Assembly: GCF_014174155.1 (NCBI RefSeq) | Contig: NZ_JABEQM010000004.1 | Coordinates: forward strand, 1-64,000 | Direction of reading: 5' to 3' | DNA: 64,000 nt | DNA from: Gluconacetobacter tumulisoli | GTDB lineage: Bacteria; Pseudomonadota; Alphaproteobacteria; Acetobacterales; Acetobacteraceae | Part shown: in pieces, positions 16,516 to 24,704 of the stretch | How positions within the stretch are numbered: position 1 is the first letter of the stretch | Layout of the letters: every line of letters starts with the position of its first letter | Position numbers and translations under genes: made by a program | The notes under the pieces: generated by a model | What the model was told of the DNA's origin: nothing | The model's input: the letters and a program-made list of their open reading frames with translations, nothing else | Database searches by the model: none

Positions 16516-18084
16516 TTGCTCAGAGGTTTTCTTACCGTCGGCGGCTGGACGATGCTCAGTCGCGTTCTGGGCCTGGTGCGCGACCAGATCCTGGCAGCGC
16601 TTCTGGGGGCCGGTCCGATCCAGGATGCCTACCAGATCGCCTTCCGCCTGCCGAACATGTTCCGCCGCCTGTTCGGCGAGGGCGCGTTGAACGCGGCGTT
16701 CGTCCCACTGTTCTCCGCCACGCTGACCGCCGAGGGCGAGGAACCCGCCCGCCGCTTCGCCAGCGAGACGCTCAGCGTTCTCCTGACCTGGCTGACCCTG
16801 ATCGCCGTGGCGGGCGAGATCTTCATGCCGCAGGTCCTGCGCGTCATCGCGCCGGGTTTCTCGCACGAGGGCACGCGCTATGCCATGGCTGTGACCCTCA
16901 GCCGCATCACCTTTCCCTACCTGGTGCTGATCTGCGGGGCGGCGCTGGTCTCCGGCGTGCTGAACGGACTGCACCGCTTCGGGGTCGCGGCGGCGGCCTA
17001 CGTGACGTTCAACGTCGTCGGCATCGCCGCGATCTTTCTGCTGACGCCCTTGACCGGGGACGTAGCGCGGGCTTCGGCCTGGGGCATCACGGCCTCGGGC
17101 GTCGTGCAGTTCGGGCTGTTGCTGGTCGCGGCCCGACGGGCAGGATTCCGCCTGACGCTGGTGCCCCCGCATCTCAGCGCGCGCATCCGCATCCTGATCG
17201 GGCGCATGGCCATCGGCTGCCTGGGCAGCGGAATCACCCAGATCAACCTGATGGTCGATACGATGATCGGCACCCTGCTGCCCCCCGGCAGCGTGTCGCT
17301 GATGTATTTCGCCGACCGCGTGAACCAGCTTCCGCTGGGCGTCCTGGGGGCTGCCGCCGGGACCACGCTGCTGCCGGTCCTGGCCCGCCACGTGACGGCG
17401 GAGGACGTCGACAGCGCCCACGCGACGCAGAACCGCGCGATCGAATATGCCCTGATCCTGACCCTGCCATCGGCGCTGGCGCTGGTGGTCCTGGCCGAAC
17501 CGATCATGGCGACCCTGTTCGGCCACGGGGCGTTTACCGCGCGGGATGCCGCGCTGTCGGCGCAGTCGTTGCGTGCCTATGCCGTGGGACTGCCGGCGTT
17601 CGTGCTGGTCAAGGTACTGTCCCCCGGCTTCTTTGCGCGCGGCGACACCGCGACGCCGGTGCGAATCGGGATGGCCACGCTGCTGCTGAATTTCGTGCTG
17701 AACCTGGCCCTGATGCGGCCGCTTGCCCATATGGGCCCACCCCTGGCCAGCAGCATCGCCGCGACCGTCAACGTGGTGATGCTGGTCGTGCTGCTGTCGC
17801 GCCGGGGCGCCCTTCGGGTGGGCGGTCCGACAGTATCCCGCGTCGCACGGATGGCCGTCGCGGCGGTGAGTATGGTGGCGGTCCTGGCCGCGCTGGAGAT
17901 GACGCCGCTGGGGCGTCTGGCCGTCCAGCCCGGACCGCAGCGGATCATGTGCCTCGGGCTGCTGATCGCGGCCGGCATGACGACGTACGGGGTGGGACTT
18001 CAGGCCCTGGGGATCGTCGACCTTCGTGCCGTCGTCGCCGCCCTGCGGGCGCGCCTGGCTCGTCGGCGGGGCCGGCCTGCCTGA
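16516..18084 (+). CDS. murJ: Lipid II flippase MurJ
   Basis: Flips lipid II across the inner membrane for peptidoglycan synthesis. 522 residues from the TTG at 16516, which has GGAGG six bases upstream; an ATG at 16480 is in frame but lies inside the leader stems and lacks homology. MVF/MurJ landmarks are SRVLGLVRDQILAALLGAG, the AFRLPNMFRRLFGEGALNAAFVP block, and VNQLPLGVLGAAAGTTLLPVL. About 14 membrane helices. The stop lies inside a strong palindrome shared with the convergent methyltransferase gene. Confidence 0.95.
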   Translation: MLRGFLTVGGWTMLSRVLGLVRDQILAALLGAGPIQDAYQIAFRLPNMFRRLFGEGALNAAFVPLFSATLTAEGEEPARRFASETLSVLLTWLTLIAVAGEIFMPQVLRVIAPGFSHEGTRYAMAVTLSRITFPYLVLICGAALVSGVLNGLHRFGVAAAAYVTFNVVGIAAIFLLTPLTGDVARASAWGITASGVVQFGLLLVAARRAGFRLTLVPPHLSARIRILIGRMAIGCLGSGITQINLMVDTMIGTLLPPGSVSLMYFADRVNQLPLGVLGAAAGTTLLPVLARHVTAEDVDSAHATQNRAIEYALILTLPSALALVVLAEPIMATLFGHGAFTARDAALSAQSLRAYAVGLPAFVLVKVLSPGFFARGDTATPVRIGMATLLLNFVLNLALMRPLAHMGPPLASSIAATVNVVMLVVLLSRRGALRVGGPTVSRVARMAVAAVSMVAVLAALEMTPLGRLAVQPGPQRIMCLGLLIAAGMTTYGVGLQALGIVDLRAVVAALRARLARRRGRPA

Positions 18085-18098
18085 CAAATCAGGCAGGC
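18075..18098. terminator. Bidirectional terminator spanning two convergent stop codons
   Basis: Perfect 10-bp stem GCCTGCCTGA / TCAGGCAGGC with a CAAA loop. The murJ stop (18082-18084) and the stop of the facing methyltransferase gene (18089-18091) both lie inside the hairpin. No T-tract follows on either side, so termination strength is uncertain. Confidence 0.65.
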
Positions 18099-18919
18099 TT
18101 GCGGAAGCGCAGGGTCATCCGGTCGCTCTCGCCGATCGCATCATATGTCGTATGATCGAAGGACGGATCGGGCTGGCCGCTGGCGGAACTGGCGCGCGTC
18201 GGCGGCAGGGTCCAGACCCCGAACGGATGTTTCTTGTCGTCGCGCGGATTGGCGTTGATCTCTGACGACGCGTCCAGCTGCAGGCCGGCACGGGTCGCCG
18301 CCTGCACCACCGTCGACACGGCGACATAGCCGCTGGCGGCCCCGGCTTCCTGCGGGACGGGGTCGGCGCGATGCTCCTCCACCGCCAGGATGCCGCCGGG
18401 CTTCAGCGCCGCGTCCACCACGCCCATCGCGTGATCCAGATACCCGCCGCCGATCCAGTTATGAATTTCCCGCGCTGTCAGGATCAGGTCGACACTGCCC
18501 GGATCGGCCAGCGGTCCCGAATTCGGCCCGAAGGACACGTCGCGAATATGGCCGTAGTGCGCCACATCGCTGAACAGCCCGTCGAATCGGGTCCGTGCGG
18601 CCCCCATGTCGCCCAGTCCGGCGATGTACGTCCCCCCGGTCCGCGCGGCGTACGGGGCGAGGATCCGCGTCCAGTATCCGCTGCCCGGCTGCAGGTCGAT
18701 GATGGTCATGCCCGGCCGCAGCCCCCAGAACCGAAGCGATGCATAGGGATGCCGCCAGCGGTCGCGCGCCCGGTCGGCCGCCGGCCGGCTGGGCGACGCG
18801 ATGATCCCGCGCAGCATCAGCGCATCGCCGCCCGACGCGGCCCGCGCCACCAGCGACGGCGCCCCCGCCGCCAGCGCCGCCCAGCCCAGAACCGACCGCC
18901 GGCCACATGATCCTGTCAT
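18089..18919 (-). CDS. Exported SAM-dependent methyltransferase-like protein (COG4798 type)
   Basis: 276 residues from the ATG at 18919, which has AAGGA upstream; the frame continues upstream without homology. The N-terminus GRRSVLGWAALAAGAPSLVARA has a twin-arginine-like start and hydrophobic core, so export, perhaps by Tat, is likely. A class I methyltransferase fold follows: GMTIIDLQPGSGYWTRILAPY is the SAM motif I region, VDLILTAREIHNW motif IV, and LKPGGILAVEEHR motif V. Related exported methyltransferase-like proteins are widespread in proteobacteria and their substrate is unknown. Divergent from mutS. Confidence 0.82.
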   Translation of the reverse strand: MTGSCGRRSVLGWAALAAGAPSLVARAASGGDALMLRGIIASPSRPAADRARDRWRHPYASLRFWGLRPGMTIIDLQPGSGYWTRILAPYAARTGGTYIAGLGDMGAARTRFDGLFSDVAHYGHIRDVSFGPNSGPLADPGSVDLILTAREIHNWIGGGYLDHAMGVVDAALKPGGILAVEEHRADPVPQEAGAASGYVAVSTVVQAATRAGLQLDASSEINANPRDDKKHPFGVWTLPPTRASSASGQPDPSFDHTTYDAIGESDRMTLRFRKPA

Positions 18920-19074
18920 CGCTTCACCGTCCTTCTCTTGTTTCCGCTCCCGTCCTCGGGTGCGGCCCCGACAGGATGCACGGGATCGCCGCCCATGCCA
19001 CCCCGCGAATCCGGATCGGGTACGGTCCGATTCGTGGGTGGCACAACGGACGCGCGCCCTATACACAGAACGTC

Positions 19075-21729
19075 ATGACGCTTCCTTCGCCGGACGGCGC
19101 CACCCCGGCAATGGCGCAATGGTTTTCCCTCAAGGCCGAACATCCCGAAGCCCTGCTGTTTTTTCGCATGGGCGATTTCTATGAACTGTTCTTCTCGGAC
19201 GCCGAGGCCGCGTCGGCGGCGCTGGACATCGCGCTGACGACGCGCGGAACGCATGGCGACATCGCGATCCCGATGTGCGGCGTACCCGTCGGTGCCGCGT
19301 CGACCTATCTGGCGCGGCTGATCCGGCGCGGCTTCCGCGTCGCGGTGGCGGAGCAGACCGAACCCCCGCGCAAACCCGGAAAGGGTGGTCCCAAGGGACC
19401 GCTGGCCCGCGCCGTCGTGCGCCTGGTCACCCCCGGCACCCTGACCGAGGATGAACTGCTGGAGGCCGGACGGCAGAACCTGCTGGTGGCGGTCGCACCC
19501 CAGGCGGGCCGCGCCGCGGCCGCACGCGGCTGGGGCGTCGCCTGGATCGATATTTCCACCGGCACGTTTGAAACCGCGCACGTCGCACCGGACGGGCTGA
19601 TGAACCTGCTGGGCCGCCTGGACCCGGCCGAAATCCTGGCAAGCGGAGATGTCGACCTGGGCGATTTCGCCGCGCGCCGCGCGCCCGAGGTCCTGGTGCC
19701 GCAGGTCGCGACCGCGCGACGCCGCATGGCCGAGACATTCAACGCCGCCAGCCTGGATGCCTTCGGTACCTTTTCCGACGAGGAAGCCGTCGCCGGCGCC
19801 ATGGCGCTGGAGTACATACGGCGCAGCCAGGCCGGACAGATGCCCCGGCTGGCGCGGCCGCGTCCCCATGACGACGGCGGCACCCTGGGCCTGGATCCGG
19901 CGACGCGCACCAGCCTCGACCTGCTGCGCACCCGCGAAGGCGGCAGCGAGCACACGCTGTTCGCCAGCGTCTGCCGTACCGTCACGGCCCCGGGCAACCG
20001 CCTGTTGGCCGAATGGATCGCCGCCCCGCTGACCCGGCCCGACGCGATCGCCGCCCGCCAGGAAGGCTGGTCATGGATGCTGGACGAAGGCGGCGTGCGT
20101 GCGACCCTGCGCCAGGGATTGCGCGGCACGCCCGACATCGCCCGCGCCCTGGGACGGCTGTCTCTGGGACGCGGCCTGCCGCGCGACGCCGCGGCGATCC
20201 GCGACGGCCTGGCCACCGCGCGGCGCATCGCCCGCGCCCTGTCCGACGGACGGACGCCGCCCCCGCCTCTGTTGGCCGGACTGCTCGGCCATCTGGGCGA
20301 GGCCACGGCGCTGGAGGCCCGGCTGGGCCAGGCCCTGGCCGCCGACCTGCCCGCCCGGCTGGAGGATGGCGGGGTCATCGCCGCCGGATTCGACCCGGAG
20401 CTGGACGCTGAACGCGCCCTGCGTGACGACAGTCGCCGGGTCATCGCCGGGCTGCAGAACGACTATGCCCAGAAATTCGGGCTGGCCAGCCTGAAGATCC
20501 GCCATCACGCGCAGTTGGGCTATGTCGTCGAGGTCCCGGCGGCAGCGGCGGGCCGCCTGCGCGAACGGACGGACCTGATCCTGCGCCAGGGCACCGCCAG
20601 CGCGTCGCGCTTTTCGACCGAGGAACTGGTCAGCCTGGACCGCCGGATCGCCGAGGCCGCTGAGCGCGCCGCCACGCGCGAACGCCTGGTGTTCGCCACC
20701 CTGGTCCGCGACATCCTGGACGAAGCCGCCCTGCCCCAGATCGCCGAGGCGCTGGCGCTGCTGGATGTCCTGCAATCCTGCGCCGACCTGGCGGCCGGGG
20801 GGATGTGGTGCAGGCCGGAGGTCGGGGACGACGCGTCCTTCATGCTCGTGTCCTGCCGCCATCCGGTGGTCGAGGCCGCCCTGCCCCGCAGCGAGCGGTT
20901 CACGCCCAATGACTGCTCGCTCGACCCCGCGCGGCGCGTGATGCTGCTGACGGGTCCGAACATGGCCGGCAAATCGACCTTCCTGCGCCAGAACGCGCTG
21001 GCGGTCATCCTGGCGCAGGCCGGATTGCCGGTGCCCGCCAAATCGGCGCGCATCGGTGTTGTCGACCGCCTGTTCTCACGCGTGGGTGCGTCGGACGACC
21101 TGGCGCGCGGCCGATCGACCTTCATGGTGGAAATGACCGAGACCGCGGCCATCCTGAACCAGGCGGGCCCGCGATCCCTGGTGGTGGTGGACGAGATCGG
21201 GCGCGGCACCGCGACCCTGGACGGCCTGGCCATCGCATGGTCCGTGCTGGAAGCCATGCATTCCACGTTACGCTGCCGCTCCATTTTCGCAACGCATTTC
21301 CATGAACTGGCGGAGCTGGCCGAGAGCCTGCCCCGCCTGTCGCCCCATACAATGAGCGTACGGGAATGGAGGGGGCAGGTCGTCTTCCAGCACGAGGTCG
21401 TGCCCGGATCGGCGCGGCGCAGCTGGGGCGTCCATGTCGCGCGGCTGGCCGGCGTGCCGGAACCCGTTGTCCGCCGCGCCGCGCGGCTGCTGGCGGGACT
21501 GGAGAAGGAGCGCGCCACCGGCACGCGGCCGCTGCCGCTTTTCGCCCCGGCGGACAGCGACGGAGGCCAGGAAACCGCGGCCGGCTCCGGACAGGACCTG
21601 CCGCCGGCCGTCCGCGACATGCTGGACCGCCTGGACCCGGACGAGCTGACGCCCCGGACTGCGCTGGACGCGGTCTATGCGCTCAAGAAACTGATGCTTG
21701 AAGAATCCGGGCATCTAGACCACGGATAA
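19075..21729 (+). CDS. mutS: DNA mismatch repair protein MutS
   Basis: Recognises mismatches and recruits MutL. 884 residues from the ATG at 19075; the open frame extends upstream through a region with no homology. The mismatch-reading Phe-X-Glu lies in RMGDFYELFF (F35, E37). Walker A GPNMAGKSTFLRQ is near 626-638, Walker B VVVDEIGRGTATLDG follows, and ATHFHELAEL completes the ATPase. The C-terminal 90 residues include the usual helical tail. Upstream of glnD on the same strand with a 33-bp gap. Confidence 0.97.
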   Translation: MTLPSPDGATPAMAQWFSLKAEHPEALLFFRMGDFYELFFSDAEAASAALDIALTTRGTHGDIAIPMCGVPVGAASTYLARLIRRGFRVAVAEQTEPPRKPGKGGPKGPLARAVVRLVTPGTLTEDELLEAGRQNLLVAVAPQAGRAAAARGWGVAWIDISTGTFETAHVAPDGLMNLLGRLDPAEILASGDVDLGDFAARRAPEVLVPQVATARRRMAETFNAASLDAFGTFSDEEAVAGAMALEYIRRSQAGQMPRLARPRPHDDGGTLGLDPATRTSLDLLRTREGGSEHTLFASVCRTVTAPGNRLLAEWIAAPLTRPDAIAARQEGWSWMLDEGGVRATLRQGLRGTPDIARALGRLSLGRGLPRDAAAIRDGLATARRIARALSDGRTPPPPLLAGLLGHLGEATALEARLGQALAADLPARLEDGGVIAAGFDPELDAERALRDDSRRVIAGLQNDYAQKFGLASLKIRHHAQLGYVVEVPAAAAGRLRERTDLILRQGTASASRFSTEELVSLDRRIAEAAERAATRERLVFATLVRDILDEAALPQIAEALALLDVLQSCADLAAGGMWCRPEVGDDASFMLVSCRHPVVEAALPRSERFTPNDCSLDPARRVMLLTGPNMAGKSTFLRQNALAVILAQAGLPVPAKSARIGVVDRLFSRVGASDDLARGRSTFMVEMTETAAILNQAGPRSLVVVDEIGRGTATLDGLAIAWSVLEAMHSTLRCRSIFATHFHELAELAESLPRLSPHTMSVREWRGQVVFQHEVVPGSARRSWGVHVARLAGVPEPVVRRAARLLAGLEKERATGTRPLPLFAPADSDGGQETAAGSGQDLPPAVRDMLDRLDPDELTPRTALDAVYALKKLMLEESGHLDHG

Positions 21730-21762
21730 TGGAGTGTCGGGCATCCGTCCGACCGCAAGCCT

Positions 21763-24684
21763 GTGCAGGACACCGATCAGCCCGCGATGTCGACCTCGTC
21801 TTTCCCGTCCCTGTCCGTCAGGGACCTGATCCAGAGCCTCGCGACCGCCCTCCGTCCTGCGGATGGACAAGGGTCCCTGCCGCGCGAGGAGGCAATCGCC
21901 CTGTTCCGCCGCCATCTCGCCCGCTTCCAGGGCGCAGTGCGCGAGGAGTTCGAGGCCGATCGCCTGCGCGGCGCCACCGCTGCCAAACAGCTGGCGCTGC
22001 ATACGGACGGCATGATCCGCACGCTGGTGGATTTCGCACTGGACCATGCCCTGGCCGATTCGGTCGGACCGGGGGCCCGGACCCTGGCGGTCGCCGCGAC
22101 GGGCGGATACGGACGTGGGATGCTGGCCCCGTTCAGCGATATCGACCTGCTGTTCCTGACACCCGAGGACCCATCGGCCGATGTCAGCCGCGTGGTGGAA
22201 TATATCCTGTATTTCCTGTGGGACCTGGGCCTGAAGGTCGGCCACGCCACGCGGTCGATCCCGCAATGCATCGCCGAGGCCGAAGCCGACACCACCGTCC
22301 GCACCACCCTGCTGGACGCCCGCCTGCTGGCGGGCGACAAGTCGCTGTTCGCGATGTTCGAGGCCCGCTACATCGTCGCCTGCGTCGAGGCCGGGGCTGC
22401 GCGCTTCATCGCCGACAAGCGCCAGGAACGCACATCCCGCCATCACCGCTTCGGCGACAGCCCGTATCTGGTCGAACCCAACGTCAAGGAAGGCCGGGGC
22501 GGCCTGCGTGACCTGCAGACGCTGTACTGGATGTGCCGCTACACCTTCGGCACCCGTCACGTCTCGGACCTGCTGGCCCCTGGGTTCAGCAAGCTTGGCC
22601 TGCTGACGGAACAGGAGGCCAAGCGCGCCCGACGGTCCTGGAATTTCCTGTGGAGCGTGCGGCTGCATCTTCACTATATTTCCGGCCGGGCCGAGGAACG
22701 CCTGACCTTCGATGTCCAACCGGTGGTGGGTGCGCGCATGGGCTATACCCGCCATGGGCGGCAGGTCGGCGTCGAACGCTTCATGCGGCATTATTTCCTG
22801 ACGGTGCGCGAGGTCATGCGTCTGACGCATGTGCTGGAACCCGCCGTGCTGCGCCAGGCGCTGGGCCCGACTGCCAATGCGCCGCAGGCGGACACCGCGA
22901 TGCGCGATGCGGGATTCACCGTGCTGGACGGCCAGATCCTTCCCGAACGCGGGACGTCCTTCGATGCCGAGCCCATCCAGATGATGCGGCTGCTGGAATG
23001 GGCGCGCACGCGCAAGCTGCCGATCCATCCGCTGGCCATGCACCAGATGATCCGCTGGGAGCGCCGCGCGGCCAGCCTGCGCGGTGACGTCGAGGCGTCG
23101 CGTATTTTCCTGGACCTGCTGTGCGGCGCCCCGCCGGAACGCGCACCCCGCCTCGCCCACGCGCCCGAGGGCGAGCATCCGCCAGCAGATGAAACGCCTA
23201 GTTTCCACGCGACGGCACAGGACCGTCGCCAGGGCAACGCCTACTGGCTGCATATCCTGAACGAGACGGGGATCATGGGGCGGCTGCTGCCCGACTGGTC
23301 GCGGATCGTGGGCCAGATGCAGTTCGACACCTACCACGTCTTCACCGTCGACGAGCATACGATCGAGGCGATCAGGATCCTGGGCCGAATCGAGCACGGG
23401 GCGATGGCCGACGAGATCCCGCTGGCCTACGACCTGGCGCGTAACCTGCAATCGCGCCGCGCGCTGTATATGGCCGTCCTGCTGCATGACATCGCCAAGG
23501 GGCGTGGCGGCGACCATTCGGAGCTGGGTTCGGAGATCGCGCTGGAGGTCTGCCCCGAGCTGGGCCTGAGCGGCGAGGAGACCGAGACCGTATCGTGGCT
23601 GGTGCTGCATCACCTGCTGCTCAGCCACACCGCCTTCCAGCGCGATATCGACGACCCCAAGACCATCCTGGACCTTGCCGATACCATCCAGTCGCCCGAA
23701 CGGCTGCGCCTGCTGCTGCTGCTGACCATCGTGGACATGCGTGCGGTCAGCCCGCGCGTGTGGAACGCCTGGAAGGCCACCCTACTGCATGAGCTGTACA
23801 TCCGCGTGGCCGAGGTCCTGGAAGGGGGCTTGGCCACGACCGAACGCGACGTGCGCGTGGCGCGCGCCAAGGACGCGGCGGCCGACATGCTGGACGAGGA
23901 CGGGTTCACCCGGGAACAGGCCGAGCATTTCCTCGGCCTGGGCTATGGCAGCTACTGGCTGTCCTTCGACCAGGATACCCACGCCCGCCATGCCCGTCTG
24001 ATTCGCGAATCCGAGGCCCAGAGCGCGCCGCTGACGATCGAGACCCAGCCCCTGCCCGCGCGCGGCGTGACCGAGGTGACGATCTACACCGCCGACCATC
24101 CGGGCCTGTTCTCGCGCATCGCCGGCGCGCTGGCGATCGCCGGGGCGTCCATCGTCGATGCGCGGATTCACACGCTGATCAACGGCATGGCGCTGGACAC
24201 GTTCTGGATCCAGGATGCCGGCGGCGAGGCGTTCGAGGAACCGCACCAGCTGGTCAGGCTTTCCACCCTGGTGGAGCAGGCGCTGTCCGGCCGGGTCGAT
24301 ATCGGCAAGGAGATCATCTGCAGCGGACGGTCGCGCTACGGACGGCGCATGCGCGCGATCCATGTGCCGCCGCGCGTCGTGATCGACAACCGCGCATCGA
24401 ATACCTACACGGTCATCGAGATCAACGGCCGCGACCGGCCCGGTCTGCTGCATGACGTGACCCATGCCATCAGCGACCAGAAGCTGCAGATCGCCTCGGC
24501 CCACATCACGACCTACGGCGTCCGTGCCGTCGACGTGTTCTACGTCAAGGACCTGTTCGGCCTGAAAATCACCGACGACGGCCGCCTGGGCGAAATCCGG
24601 GAGGCCCTGCTGGCCGGCCTGCGCCAGGCCGAGGAAGCGGCCATCGGCGACGTGACACAGGCGTTGGAAACCATCATCGCCTGA
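21763..24684 (+). CDS. glnD: [Protein-PII] uridylyltransferase/uridylyl-removing enzyme
   Basis: Glutamine sensor that uridylylates PII (GlnB/GlnK) when nitrogen is short and deuridylylates it when glutamine is abundant. 973 residues from GTG at 21763; an in-frame ATG at 21787 is equally possible. Domains in order: nucleotidyltransferase with GGYGRGMLAPFSDIDLLFL (about 114-132), central helical region, HD domain with LLHDIAKGRGGDHSELG (about 573-590), and two C-terminal ACT domains beginning near 768 and 883 (TADHPGLFSRIAGAL, NGRDRPGLLHDVTHAI). Full length; all key motifs present. With gltBD and rpoN in the same window it points to a classical Ntr circuit. Confidence 0.96.
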   Translation: MQDTDQPAMSTSSFPSLSVRDLIQSLATALRPADGQGSLPREEAIALFRRHLARFQGAVREEFEADRLRGATAAKQLALHTDGMIRTLVDFALDHALADSVGPGARTLAVAATGGYGRGMLAPFSDIDLLFLTPEDPSADVSRVVEYILYFLWDLGLKVGHATRSIPQCIAEAEADTTVRTTLLDARLLAGDKSLFAMFEARYIVACVEAGAARFIADKRQERTSRHHRFGDSPYLVEPNVKEGRGGLRDLQTLYWMCRYTFGTRHVSDLLAPGFSKLGLLTEQEAKRARRSWNFLWSVRLHLHYISGRAEERLTFDVQPVVGARMGYTRHGRQVGVERFMRHYFLTVREVMRLTHVLEPAVLRQALGPTANAPQADTAMRDAGFTVLDGQILPERGTSFDAEPIQMMRLLEWARTRKLPIHPLAMHQMIRWERRAASLRGDVEASRIFLDLLCGAPPERAPRLAHAPEGEHPPADETPSFHATAQDRRQGNAYWLHILNETGIMGRLLPDWSRIVGQMQFDTYHVFTVDEHTIEAIRILGRIEHGAMADEIPLAYDLARNLQSRRALYMAVLLHDIAKGRGGDHSELGSEIALEVCPELGLSGEETETVSWLVLHHLLLSHTAFQRDIDDPKTILDLADTIQSPERLRLLLLLTIVDMRAVSPRVWNAWKATLLHELYIRVAEVLEGGLATTERDVRVARAKDAAADMLDEDGFTREQAEHFLGLGYGSYWLSFDQDTHARHARLIRESEAQSAPLTIETQPLPARGVTEVTIYTADHPGLFSRIAGALAIAGASIVDARIHTLINGMALDTFWIQDAGGEAFEEPHQLVRLSTLVEQALSGRVDIGKEIICSGRSRYGRRMRAIHVPPRVVIDNRASNTYTVIEINGRDRPGLLHDVTHAISDQKLQIASAHITTYGVRAVDVFYVKDLFGLKITDDGRLGEIREALLAGLRQAEEAAIGDVTQALETIIA

Positions 24685-24704
24685 CCGATCGCCCGGAGGG
24701 GAGA

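Noticed and set aside
16450-16690. Short leader peptide starting at the ATG at 16450 before murJ
   Set aside because: The frame runs far into murJ out of register with no leader-like codon pattern and no Shine-Dalgarno.
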